Origin: CAYNJG01 sp964397295
Lineage (GTDB): Bacteria; Planctomycetota; Planctomycetia; Pirellulales; Pirellulaceae
DNA: 64,000 nucleotides
Assembly: GCA_964397295.1 (NCBI GenBank)
Contig: CAYNJG010000003.1
Coordinates: 1 to 64,000 of the forward strand
Direction of reading: 5' to 3'
Of the stretch, positions 9,320 to 18,002 are shown in pieces (positions within the stretch are counted from its first letter, which is position 1; each line of letters starts with the position of its first letter). The translations under genes and the position numbers were made by a program. A model generated the notes under the pieces. The model did no database searches and had not been told where the DNA came from. It was given only the letters and a program-made list of their open reading frames with translations.

Positions 9320-11188
9320 ATGCATTCCTTGCTCAAGATCGGAGATCGGATTTCCGTACTGCCCGTGATCCATGGCAGTGCCGATTCTGCCCTGCAAGTG
9401 CGTAAATGCATGCTGGACGGCAAGTATGATTGCGTCGCCGTGCCGCTGCCGCCGTCGTTTCAGTCAGACGTCGAAAAGGGAATCGATCTTCTGCCAACAC
9501 CGACGATGGTTTGGCAGTCCGGAGCAAAGAAATACGGCTCGCAATGGTCTCCCGATTCGGAAAACGAAGAGCCAGACAACCGTGTTAGCTACGTCCCAAT
9601 CGACCCGTGTCAGCCTGTGATCGCCGGCTTGCGCATTGCTTTGGGCGAACATGTGCGGCGCGAGTTTATTGATCTCGAAACGGATAACTTCGAGTCTCAT
9701 TCGCTCGTGTTACCAGATGCGTTTGCTCTGAAACGATTGCCGATTGAACGCTTTGCGGCAGCGATATTGCCCTTCCTTCCGCGACCGTCGGCTGAGCAAG
9801 TGCGAAATCGCGTGTTCCATATGGCGTCGCGATTGAGGGATCTCGAACAACGTCACGAGTCGATTCTCTTTCTAAGTTCGATTTTGCATTGGCCGTGGAT
9901 TCGTGAGGCCTACACCGAGCAAACGCCCTGCCCTGTCGCTGACGACTACGTGGACGAAACCGAACTCTGCGCACCGGATCCTCGCACGTTGATGTTCATG
10001 CTGGGTGAATTGCCATTCATTACAGGACTATACGAGCGAGCAAGAGCAGAACTGGACGATGATGAGTATCTTTCGATTGACGGCATCAAAGAACTGTTGC
10101 TGGCGTCGCGCGATGCGTACAAAGCCGATTTCAAAAACCGCGCTCGGCCGATTACCACGCATACGTTTTCGTGCCTTTTGAAGTACATCCGTAACTTAAC
10201 GTTGATGGAGCGTCGGTTTGCGCCGGAGTTGTACACAATTGTTATTGCTGCCAAACAGGTTGCGGGCGATAGTTTCGCATTGCACGTTGCCGAGCAGGCG
10301 CGAGAGTATTTGTTTCAACGAGAAACAGGTCTGCCGCAAGTTGCCTTTGGTATTGATCGTGTGCGTCTACCCAGCGGCGACGTTGCGGATGCCACCAGTC
10401 GATTGCCGGGTCCACCATTGGTCTGGCGATCGTGCGATTTGCACCGCCGTCCAGACGACTTGGAAAAGCGTGAATGGAAAATGGAATGGAATCCAATGGG
10501 GCAATGCAGTTGGCCGCCAGAAGACGAACTGATTGAGAACTTCCGCGCGCACGTCACACAAAAAGCGCAGGCCATCATGGGTGCTGATTTGGTGAAGACC
10601 GAAAAATTCACCACGAGCGTAAAAGACGGCATCGACATCCGCGATACGCTACGAAACTGGCATTCGGGCGAAATCTACGTGAAGGAGATCCCGCCGAGCA
10701 AAGGTAAGCTCGATGCGGTCGTGATGATTTTTGACTCACCAGCCGACCCACGCGACTACACGTGGCGATCTACGTGGTTCGCCGAGCACCAAAACGAATC
10801 GACGTTGGCGTTCTTTGCCACGAACTTTATGGACGAAATGGTTGGTCCTGGTATCGGACTGGCGACCTATGGCGGCGCAATGTTCTTGTTTCCCCCGATC
10901 CCGATTCCTGACGTCTGGAGCGACCCTCGGCTCGATTTCGCCGACACGATGGAAGAACGAATTCTCGCTGCGGCGTGTATGCACAGTAAATGCCAACACG
11001 TTGCATTGCTCAGTGCATTGCCACCCAGTATCGGATGGCGCCGCCTCGCAAAACGCTTCAAACGACGGCTCGTCCACGTCCCACTTGCACAATTCAGTGC
11101 GGCGACGGTTCAACAGCTGCGCATGGTCCACGTACTGAATGGCCGGCAGATCCGTAGCTTTGCACAGCACTTTATTCGCAAGGCCTAG
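9320..11188 (+). CDS. Large protein of unknown function with TraB/EreA-like N-terminal motifs
   Basis: A 622-residue protein, no signal peptide or membrane segment, so probably cytoplasmic. I do not recognise it with certainty. Residues 12-27 (SVLPVIHGSADSALQV, H18) and 178-194 (with H190 in a hydrophobic strand-then-His context) resemble the first and last conserved motifs of the TraB/ChaN/EreA superfamily, including the DUF5682 proteins often found with MoxR ATPases; this is inference. The C-terminal 400 residues have no family I can name. The ATG at 9320 is 8 bases after the ATPase stop; a TTG at 9314 is equally in frame. The tight junction with the MoxR gene says that the two proteins work together, perhaps as ATPase and client or adaptor. 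Confidence 0.7.
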   Translation: MHSLLKIGDRISVLPVIHGSADSALQVRKCMLDGKYDCVAVPLPPSFQSDVEKGIDLLPTPTMVWQSGAKKYGSQWSPDSENEEPDNRVSYVPIDPCQPVIAGLRIALGEHVRREFIDLETDNFESHSLVLPDAFALKRLPIERFAAAILPFLPRPSAEQVRNRVFHMASRLRDLEQRHESILFLSSILHWPWIREAYTEQTPCPVADDYVDETELCAPDPRTLMFMLGELPFITGLYERARAELDDDEYLSIDGIKELLLASRDAYKADFKNRARPITTHTFSCLLKYIRNLTLMERRFAPELYTIVIAAKQVAGDSFALHVAEQAREYLFQRETGLPQVAFGIDRVRLPSGDVADATSRLPGPPLVWRSCDLHRRPDDLEKREWKMEWNPMGQCSWPPEDELIENFRAHVTQKAQAIMGADLVKTEKFTTSVKDGIDIRDTLRNWHSGEIYVKEIPPSKGKLDAVVMIFDSPADPRDYTWRSTWFAEHQNESTLAFFATNFMDEMVGPGIGLATYGGAMFLFPPIPIPDVWSDPRLDFADTMEERILAAACMHSKCQHVALLSALPPSIGWRRLAKRFKRRLVHVPLAQFSAATVQQLRMVHVLNGRQIRSFAQHFIRKA

Positions 11189-11340
11189 TTCAATCTCGCC
11201 GGCTAGTTTTCGATTGCAGCTGTTGATGTGGTATCGCCGGAGAATACAGGCGATAATCCCCCCGTTCGGGCCGATTCTGTACAATTCTCGACGTAGAATC
11301 TCGAATACCTAATTAAATGAACTTAATAAGGGGTGAAAAA

Positions 11341-13164
11341 ATGCGCATCGGCATGACGTGTGTCGTGGTTTGGCTATTGGTATTTCAGACTGCGTTTGGG
11401 CAACAGAGTTTCTCTCAGACGGTTGGCAATGTAAGTGTTGCGCCGGTTCGAAAATCGAATCCGGTGGAGATTCCGTTTATCACGTGGGGTGGCGACGCTG
11501 CGACGTTTCACGCCAACGGCGGTCTTACGACTGCCAATGGATCGACATACAAACAGCTCGGCTTGAATATCAAGCTGACCAACGGAGACGATTTCCCCGC
11601 TCAAGTCAAAAACTACATGAGTGGTAAGACGCCGTTCTTGCGCGGGACATTTCGTATGCTTGGACAAGCCAGCGAAGTGATCGGCAAGAATCCGCAGACG
11701 AAACCTGTCGTGATCATGCAGCTCTCATGGAGTGCAGGAGACCATATCGTTTCGCGTGACACGATCAAAACACTCAACGATCTGAAAGGTAAAAAGATCG
11801 CGTGCCAAACCGGTGGTCCTCACGTTGGTTTGTTGTATGATTCGTTGCGAGCGGCTGGTGTTGAACGCAAGGATGTCGAGATCGTTTGGGTGGACGACTT
11901 GAGCGGACCGAATGGCCCGGCGCAGAAGTTTCGTGATGTACCGTCCATCGATGCGTGCTGCGTAATTACTCCTGACATGCTTGGACTCACGGGCGGTGTC
12001 GACAGTAAAGGAACGGGCGCAGAAGGTACTGTTCGCGGTGCGAAGGTGTTGAACTCGACGCAATCGATGTCGCGTTCGATCGCGGACGTCTATGCCGTTC
12101 GAGCTGACTGGTATAAAGCCAATCGAGACTTTGTCGAAAAGTTCGTGGCAGGTTATCTGAAGAGCACCGAGCAAGTTGTTTCGATGCGGAACGAGTTCGA
12201 AGACTCAGGCCAGATGAAGGCTCCGTACAAACAAGCTCTAACGATGTCACAGAACATATTTGGCAAAGATGTACTGCCGACGCTGGAAGTCGACGCGCAC
12301 GGTTTGCTGCTCGATTGCACGTTCGCCAGGTTGCCGGGCCAAATTCAGTTCTTTGAAAACAAAGGAAACCTCGATGGTTTTGCTGGAAAAATGAAGTCGG
12401 CGCTCGATTTGGCGACCAGCTGGGGCTACGCATCGTCACGGTTTGGATTCGATCCGCCCAGCTTTGACTACGGTTCGATTGCGAATACCGCGGGCATCAA
12501 ATATGTGAAACCGGCAGCCACCATCAAGCGTTTTCAAGAAGCCGAGGGTTTTGAAGACTTTGGTAATGAAGAACTGGATGAAAACACGATTGTCAGCTTC
12601 ACGATCGAATTCGATGTGAACGACACCAACTTCACGCCCGACCAATTCGGCGCGGAATTCACACGCGCGATGCAGGCAGCTTCCACATTTGGAAATGCGG
12701 TAGTCATGATTCGTGGTCATGCGGATCCAACGAAGGCGCTCGCGGAATTTGTTCGTGGTGGGATGAAGCGAAAATCTCTTAAGATTACCGGTGCGAAAGG
12801 TGCTCGAAAGTACTGGCTGTCCAACGGTGCGAGATTGGATTTGAACCAGACCGACGCGGTGATGAAGTTAATTGCATCCGGTAGCTTTGAAACCAAAGAT
12901 CATCAGCCTCGGCAAGTTGTGCAGGCTGCATTGAATCTGTCTAAATCGCGAGCGGATTCGGTGAAGAAGTCGATTGTAGCTTTCGCGAAGAAGCAGGGTG
13001 TTACGTTGGACGAGACGCAAATCAAACCCGTAGGTGCGGGAATCTCAGATCCAGTAGTCGCTCGACCGCTAAACAAAGAGCAAGCCGCCGCGAATCGTCG
13101 TGTGGAATTTCGAATCATTCGAGTGCCCGCCGAAGCCGTGGCGGCAGAAGACTTCGATTTCTAG
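11341..13164 (+). CDS. Secreted substrate-binding protein fused to an OmpA-like domain
   Basis: A 607-residue exported protein. Residues 1-20 form a signal peptide (cleavage likely AFG-QQ). Residues about 35-370 look like a type-2 periplasmic binding fold of the NMT1/SsuA/phosphate-binding class (LNDLKGKKIACQTGG, then a typical second lobe). Residues about 440-600 look like an OmpA-type peptidoglycan-binding domain: GHADP near 459-463, LSKSRADSV from 533, NRRVEFRII from 585. About 70 residues separate GHADP from LSKSRA, much more than in ordinary OmpA domains. The start is set by the AAGGGG at 11329-11334; an ATG eight codons upstream lies before this site. The fold implies ligand capture in the periplasm while tethered to peptidoglycan. 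No transporter genes are nearby. Confidence 0.8.
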   Translation: MRIGMTCVVVWLLVFQTAFGQQSFSQTVGNVSVAPVRKSNPVEIPFITWGGDAATFHANGGLTTANGSTYKQLGLNIKLTNGDDFPAQVKNYMSGKTPFLRGTFRMLGQASEVIGKNPQTKPVVIMQLSWSAGDHIVSRDTIKTLNDLKGKKIACQTGGPHVGLLYDSLRAAGVERKDVEIVWVDDLSGPNGPAQKFRDVPSIDACCVITPDMLGLTGGVDSKGTGAEGTVRGAKVLNSTQSMSRSIADVYAVRADWYKANRDFVEKFVAGYLKSTEQVVSMRNEFEDSGQMKAPYKQALTMSQNIFGKDVLPTLEVDAHGLLLDCTFARLPGQIQFFENKGNLDGFAGKMKSALDLATSWGYASSRFGFDPPSFDYGSIANTAGIKYVKPAATIKRFQEAEGFEDFGNEELDENTIVSFTIEFDVNDTNFTPDQFGAEFTRAMQAASTFGNAVVMIRGHADPTKALAEFVRGGMKRKSLKITGAKGARKYWLSNGARLDLNQTDAVMKLIASGSFETKDHQPRQVVQAALNLSKSRADSVKKSIVAFAKKQGVTLDETQIKPVGAGISDPVVARPLNKEQAAANRRVEFRIIRVPAEAVAAEDFDF

Positions 13165-13240
13165 TGTGAGTCCTGTTCGCAATCGTCACGGATGACGACG
13201 AGAACACGGCTAGATCTACTCTAAAAATCAGGGGCGAAAA

Positions 13241-14140
13241 ATGACTAAACGAATGATGATGATTGGTGCGCTGTTTTTAGCAATGCAATGCACATCGCAC
13301 GCTGCACAGACCGTTGTTGTTGTCGTCGACGATTCGGGTTCGATGGAGGATCGAATGCGATCGGGCGAACGGCGAATCCAAGCGGCAAAACGAGCGCTGC
13401 AAGTTGTGCTGGAAAAACTTCCTGAAGATGCGCAGGTCGGGGTGCTGGCGTTAAATCAGGGTTGGATTATTCCATTAGGGAAACTCGATCGATCGAAAAC
13501 GAGCGGACAAATTAAACGGTTGCGAGCCAACGGTGGCACGTTGTTGGGAAAGCGAATAAAGCTTGCTGCCGACGAACTCCTGAAAATTCGTGACGATCAA
13601 GTCTACGGCGATTACCGATTGCTGGTGGTTACCGATGGCGAAGCAAACGATCAGCCACTGTTGGATCATGTACTGCCAGATATCATGAGCCGAGGATTGG
13701 TTGTAGACGTGATCGGTGTCGATATGAAGTCGGACCACAGTTTGGCTCAGGAGGTTCACAACTATCGCCGAGCGGACGATGCGGCTTCGTTGGAAAACGC
13801 AATTGCGGAATCACTTGCCGAGTCGGACAACGAGGTGGCGATAGGAGGAGAATCGGACTTTGAAGTACTCGCGGCTCTTCCACCAGAGATGGCCAGTTTC
13901 GTGATCGATTCACTGACTTCAGCGAAAAATGGTCCTGTCGGCGGAGTGAACCTCAATCCAAACGATTTCAATTCTCAGGGTTCGCTAGGCCTGCCTATTC
14001 GGCGTGGATACTCGACTAATGCCGGAGGAAACGCTGGTAGTAACGGCGGACCGGGGTTTGGGTTTGTCTTTTGCATGGGAATCGTGTTCTTCGCCGTTGC
14101 AACGATCTCTTCCATGCTGAAGGCTGCTCGGCGACACTAG
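13241..14140 (+). CDS. Membrane-anchored VWA-domain protein
   Basis: A 299-residue protein with a signal peptide (about 1-22), a von Willebrand factor A domain (about 24-190) and a single C-terminal membrane segment (about 272-292) with a basic end. The metal-ion-dependent adhesion site is complete: D30-x-S32-x-S34, T100 in NGGT and D132 in TDGE. The residues between domain and membrane are glycine and asparagine rich, likely a flexible linker. The VWA domain therefore faces the periplasm and should bind protein partners through a divalent metal. The SD is AGGGGCGAAAA before ATG 13241. It sits between two SBP-OmpA fusion genes and is the natural partner class for the MoxR ATPase at 8.3 kb, although that ATPase is cytoplasmic, so direct contact would need another route. 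Confidence 0.88.
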   Translation: MTKRMMMIGALFLAMQCTSHAAQTVVVVVDDSGSMEDRMRSGERRIQAAKRALQVVLEKLPEDAQVGVLALNQGWIIPLGKLDRSKTSGQIKRLRANGGTLLGKRIKLAADELLKIRDDQVYGDYRLLVVTDGEANDQPLLDHVLPDIMSRGLVVDVIGVDMKSDHSLAQEVHNYRRADDAASLENAIAESLAESDNEVAIGGESDFEVLAALPPEMASFVIDSLTSAKNGPVGGVNLNPNDFNSQGSLGLPIRRGYSTNAGGNAGSNGGPGFGFVFCMGIVFFAVATISSMLKAARRH

Positions 14141-14227
14141 TCGGGGCCAATTCGCTGACTTTGTCGAATCGATCACTGTTTTAGGTAGTGCCGGGTTGGT
14201 TACTGACCTGCACACAAAGGGGCAACT

Positions 14228-15751
14228 ATGTCCAAGGGAAAATTACTGGCAATCGTGGTTGTCTGGCTGATGCTGTTTGGCGTCGGAGCAGTCGCGTGGA
14301 AATTCTTGGTGCAGCCATCCGTCGACGCGTCCAACGAAGAGCGACGAGAAGAAATCTTGGCCGTGGGCAGTTCGGATTCTCGGTATGATCATCGGCTTAA
14401 GTTGCGCCTGGATTCGTTCAGTGGCTACGCCGTTTTGCGTTCGCCGGAGTTCGCAAAAGAGTTGGGCGATCGATCTATCAAAGTTTCGCTCGTAGATGAT
14501 AAAGCGGACTACGCTGGGCGACTTGCTGCATTAAAGAATGGCGAAGCGGAACTCGCCGTCTTCACGATCGACGCGCTATTGAAAACAAGCTCGGGAATCG
14601 GAGAACTGCCTGCCTCAATCGTCTCGATCATTGACGAGACGCGTGGCGCTGATGCGGTTGTTGGCTTCAAAGACAAATTCAAAAGCGTCGACGATTTCAA
14701 TGATCCAAACGTACGATTCGTACTGACTCCCGATTCGCCCAGCGAAACGTTGGCGCGTGTGGTTATGACGCACTTCGATCTACCGAACATGGCCAGCAAC
14801 CCCATCGTCGCCGCGAAAGATGCTCGTGATGTGTATGAGCGATATCGAAAATCCGGACCCAACGACTCGCAAGTGTTTGTACTTTGGGAACCGTACGTTT
14901 CTAAGATGCAAGAAAACCCAAACGTCCACACGATCATTAGCACGCGCGACCTGTTCGGCTACATCGTCGACGTTTTGGTAGTCAATCGTGACTACTTGGC
15001 GAAGAACGAAGACGTGGTGAGAAAGATCATGGAGTGCTATTTCCGTGCTTCCTATCAACACCGCGGGAAGATGACTGAGCTAGTGCTTGCCGATGCAAAA
15101 TTACAAGGCGAAGCACTTACTCGCGACCAAGCCGAGAAACTGGTGGAAGGCGTGCAGTGGAAAGATACGCAACGCAACTACGCTCACTTTGGCGTGACGT
15201 CGAACAATTCGATCCAACACATTGAAGACATGATCGAGAATATATCGAATGTCTTGCTCTCGACACGGGCGATGAAGTCAGATCCGACCGAGGGACGACC
15301 GAACTTGCTTTACTACGATTCGATATTGCGAGATTTGCAAGCCGACCAATTTCATCCGTCTGGTTCGGCGACCCACGATGGCATTGATGATTCCATCCAG
15401 CTTCGCGGTTTGTCCGACAAAGAATGGAATGAGCTAACCACCGTCGGCACGTTGAAAGTACCCGAGCTAGTGTTTCCTATCCAGAGCGCAAAGCTGTTGG
15501 GCAGCAGCAAGACGACTTTGAATGAGTTGGCAGATACCTTGCGAACGCAGCGCTACTACGTGAAGATCCGTGGCAGTGCCAAGCGGGAAGGCGAACAAGA
15601 ACTCAACAAGGGATGGGCGGCCAAGCGAGCTCAAGCTGCGATGCAATACTTGACCGAAAAAGGCATAGCAACCGAGCGCCTTCGTGTGACCGAACCCCGG
15701 CTTGGCGACGGTTCCTTGGTAACATTTACGCTGGGGCAAATGCCCTACTAA
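14228..15751 (+). CDS. Membrane-anchored substrate-binding protein fused to an OmpA-like domain
   Basis: A 507-residue protein anchored by one N-terminal membrane helix (about 7-27) with the rest in the periplasm. Residues about 45-290 form an SBP-like fold (EAELAVFTIDALLKTS, FVLWEPYVSKMQ). Residues about 400-507 resemble an OmpA domain (VPELVFPIQSAKL, then KRAQAAMQYLTEKGI), but the usual GHTD is changed to RGSAK and the LSxxRA box is AAKRAQ, so peptidoglycan binding may be weakened or lost. This arrangement matches proteins commonly named phosphate ABC transporter substrate-binding/OmpA family. Its SD is AAAGGGGCAACT, close to that of two neighbours. It is the second of three SBP-like proteins in this block. 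Confidence 0.8.
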   Translation: MSKGKLLAIVVVWLMLFGVGAVAWKFLVQPSVDASNEERREEILAVGSSDSRYDHRLKLRLDSFSGYAVLRSPEFAKELGDRSIKVSLVDDKADYAGRLAALKNGEAELAVFTIDALLKTSSGIGELPASIVSIIDETRGADAVVGFKDKFKSVDDFNDPNVRFVLTPDSPSETLARVVMTHFDLPNMASNPIVAAKDARDVYERYRKSGPNDSQVFVLWEPYVSKMQENPNVHTIISTRDLFGYIVDVLVVNRDYLAKNEDVVRKIMECYFRASYQHRGKMTELVLADAKLQGEALTRDQAEKLVEGVQWKDTQRNYAHFGVTSNNSIQHIEDMIENISNVLLSTRAMKSDPTEGRPNLLYYDSILRDLQADQFHPSGSATHDGIDDSIQLRGLSDKEWNELTTVGTLKVPELVFPIQSAKLLGSSKTTLNELADTLRTQRYYVKIRGSAKREGEQELNKGWAAKRAQAAMQYLTEKGIATERLRVTEPRLGDGSLVTFTLGQMPY

Positions 15752-15804
15752 CTATTTGAAACTCCTATTTGCAGCTCAACTAAACGGTTGTCGGATACAG
15801 AACA

Positions 15805-16521
15805 ATGGATGAAGTGAAAAGGAAAGTCTATCTGGACCTTTTCGCGTCACCGTACAGTCTGCTCCCGTTTGCGGGTGGGCTCACGTCGCTGATGGCGGGT
15901 TGGGCCGTTGGCGGAGAACAGACATTGATGATTGCCGGAGTTGCCGGCGTACTGGCTGGGATCGGGGTCACTGCGTCTCGACTAATTTGGGGTATCGAAG
16001 GACTCACTGAAAAAGCCTACGAATACCAGGTCGACAAGCAGCAAAAGGATCAAGAACAACGCTTAGACGAACTGGATGACAAACTAACGAAAGATCGTGA
16101 CCCGCGAACGCAGACGTGTTTACGTGAATTGCGTTTGCTGTACGGGAACTTGAAAGAAGCGGCAGACAAAGGCAAGATCTCCGGTGCGTCTTACGAAGTA
16201 TTGGAAGGTGTGGGCAAGGTGTTCGACGAATGTGTGAAGCAACTCGAGCACTCGCATTCGCTTTGGGAGACCGCCCGAAAGATGCAGGGGCCCGCCCGTA
16301 CCGACATGATGCAGCAGCGAGGTGAGCTGATCCAAGACGTCGTGATGACGGTTGTTGATGTGGGGCAAATGGTTGAGTCTCATTTCAAAGAGACCAGCAA
16401 AAAGAATCAATCGGAACTAGGGAAAGTACGTCGCGAACTAAACGAATCGATTGAAGCAGCTCGGCGAGCAGAAGAACGCACAGCCGAGCTCGAACGTAGC
16501 GTTCGCAAAGAACTTGAATGA
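15805..16521 (+). CDS. Two-helix membrane protein with long cytoplasmic coiled coil
   Basis: A 238-residue protein: two closely spaced membrane segments (about 14-33 and 40-62), then mostly helical charged sequence to the end, with heptad-like stretches at 65-95 and 195-238. I recognise no family for certain. The architecture (short membrane hairpin followed by a helical DPRxxxxLREL domain) recalls XpaC-type membrane proteins that occur with TelA/VWA/SBP genes, but this is a weak inference. The ATG at 15805 has no good SD. It lies 53 bases after the second SBP-OmpA gene and 53 bases before the SBP lipoprotein gene, so it belongs to the same transcription unit and may scaffold the other products at the membrane. 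Confidence 0.65.
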   Translation: MDEVKRKVYLDLFASPYSLLPFAGGLTSLMAGWAVGGEQTLMIAGVAGVLAGIGVTASRLIWGIEGLTEKAYEYQVDKQQKDQEQRLDELDDKLTKDRDPRTQTCLRELRLLYGNLKEAADKGKISGASYEVLEGVGKVFDECVKQLEHSHSLWETARKMQGPARTDMMQQRGELIQDVVMTVVDVGQMVESHFKETSKKNQSELGKVRRELNESIEAARRAEERTAELERSVRKELE

Positions 16522-16574
16522 ATAGATATGCCAGCCTTGCGCGGCTAATTTTGATCAACTAACAGGAGCCAGTC

Positions 16575-17660
16575 ATGAAACGTTTTGTAGGCGTCAGTCT
16601 TATTTTTCTCATTGGTATCGCGGGTTGTAAGCCAGCGGCCACGGTGACAACCACCAATGGCGCGGGCGGTTCTTCGGCCGGTGGCGAATCATTTTCACTA
16701 GCGTGGAGCGAGTATCCAAGCTGGTCGGTGTTCGGTGTCGCAGATCAGGTTGGGCTGATCAACAAAGCGGAAGGCCAAATGGGCACGATAGAAGAAAAGT
16801 GGGGCGTTGATATCGTCCTCAAACAGCTCGATTATGACGGGTGTCTTACGGCGTATGGCAACAGCACGATTGATGCTGTGTGCATCACCAACATGGACGT
16901 TCTTTCACCAGCCGGTGGTCGAAACTCGGTTGCCATTTTGCCAACTTCGACCAGTGCTGGAGCGGATGCGTGTTTGGTCGTAGGCATTGATTCGGTGGAC
17001 GATCTCAAGGGCAAGAATTCGTACGGCCTCGAAAAGAGCGTTTCGCAGTACATGTTTGAGCGTGCTCTCGAAGACATGGGCAAAGACCCAAAGGATTTCC
17101 CGTTTAAGCAAATGGATCCAGAAGCGGCTGCCCAAGCAATGAAGACGGAGCAAAAAGGAATTGAATCGATTGTGGTTTGGAACCCGTTCGTGATGCAGAC
17201 TTTGCGTGAACTGCCAGCATCGAAGGTTCTGTTCGACTCGACAAAGATCCCAGAAGAAATCGTGGATATGGTCGTCGTGGGTGAAGACGCACTTAAGCGT
17301 GCGAATGGTGAAGCATTTGCAGCGTGCGTGGCGGATACGTTTTACGAAATCAGTCGCATGATTGAGAATGATGATACGCGGCAAGACACGCTGAAGAAAC
17401 TTGGAGAGAGTTTCTCCGGTTTGAGCGCTGAAGACATGGAAACGATCGTGGACCAAACGAAGTTCTACAAAACCGCGGCGGATGGGACTGCTTTGTTTGA
17501 TCGCGATGACTTCCAAAACACGATCATGCCAAAGGTTGTCGAGTTCTGTGCAACGCACGACATCGCAGACAAAGCGACCGTTGTTTTCGGTGAAGGACAA
17601 GGTCAACTGCGTTTTGATACGCAATTCATGAACCAATCAACAGCCGGTCCTGTGAAGTAG
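16575..17660 (+). CDS. Substrate-binding lipoprotein, NrtA/SsuA/NMT1-like
   Basis: A 361-residue lipoprotein with lipobox LIGIAGC (Cys18) and a serine/glycine-rich spacer, followed by a type-2 periplasmic binding fold of the nitrate/taurine/NMT1 class: LAWSEYPSW at the first strand, AVCITNMDVLSPAGG, a hinge at SVDDLKGKNS and the second lobe through about 300. Such proteins normally hand ligand to an ABC permease, and none is encoded here. The SD is CAGGAG, a strong one. The gene closes the 8.3-17.7 kb block, and a strong intrinsic terminator follows 26 bases after its stop. Ligand unknown; the nearest family members bind small anionic or heterocyclic compounds. Confidence 0.85.
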   Translation: MKRFVGVSLIFLIGIAGCKPAATVTTTNGAGGSSAGGESFSLAWSEYPSWSVFGVADQVGLINKAEGQMGTIEEKWGVDIVLKQLDYDGCLTAYGNSTIDAVCITNMDVLSPAGGRNSVAILPTSTSAGADACLVVGIDSVDDLKGKNSYGLEKSVSQYMFERALEDMGKDPKDFPFKQMDPEAAAQAMKTEQKGIESIVVWNPFVMQTLRELPASKVLFDSTKIPEEIVDMVVVGEDALKRANGEAFAACVADTFYEISRMIENDDTRQDTLKKLGESFSGLSAEDMETIVDQTKFYKTAADGTALFDRDDFQNTIMPKVVEFCATHDIADKATVVFGEGQGQLRFDTQFMNQSTAGPVK

Positions 17661-17686
17661 CCGTACTGAGTCGAAAAATAAAACGA

Positions 17687-17715
17687 GCCGAGCGATGCTG
17701 TCGCTCGGCTTTTTT
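17687..17715 (+). terminator. Intrinsic terminator ending the SBP/VWA block
   Basis: A perfect 9-bp stem, GCCGAGCGA (17687-17695) and TCGCTCGGC (17701-17709), with loop TGCTG, is followed by TTTTTT. An A-rich tract on the other side suggests that it also stops the convergent minus-strand gene. Confidence 0.93.
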
Positions 17716-17731
17716 ATTTTGGCAAAGGAAA

Positions 17732-17932
17732 CTACTCGGGCTTTCGAACTTCTTTGCGACGTCCCGCGCCTGTGCAAACGGCGACAAGGCCAAGAGTAAG
17801 GCCGAGGCCCACAATGAAGTACGAAGCCACGTAGCTCTTCTCGACCTCTTCTTCAGCCTGCTGAGCAAAACACATTGCTGTGGGGCCAAGCCAGACGATC
17901 GTACTTAGGAAAGTGTGATAAAGCCGTTTCAT
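17732..17932 (-). CDS. Small exported single-pass membrane protein
   Basis: A 66-residue protein from the ATG at 17930-17932. It has a signal-peptide-like N-terminus ending TAMCFAQQ, a short acidic segment (EEEVEKSY), one membrane helix (about 38-56) and a basic end (GRRKEVRKPE). Short proteins with an acidic EEEVEKSYV segment before a membrane helix occur repeatedly in planctomycetes beside unrelated genes; the function is unknown to me. It lies 70 bases downstream of hisS on the same strand. A longer frame reaching into hisS is not credible, because its extra residues are basic antisense-like sequence. Confidence 0.65.
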   Translation of the reverse strand: MKRLYHTFLSTIVWLGPTAMCFAQQAEEEVEKSYVASYFIVGLGLTLGLVAVCTGAGRRKEVRKPE

Positions 17933-18002
17933 TTTCAAATCCGAGTCACTAATGAGTCTTCGCCGTTCTGCTCTTATTTTACTCGATCTTCGCCGACAGC
18001 AA

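Noticed and set aside
16905..17636. Long antisense open frame opposite the SBP lipoprotein
   Set aside because: Shadow of a real gene on the other strand, with no start context and no motif.
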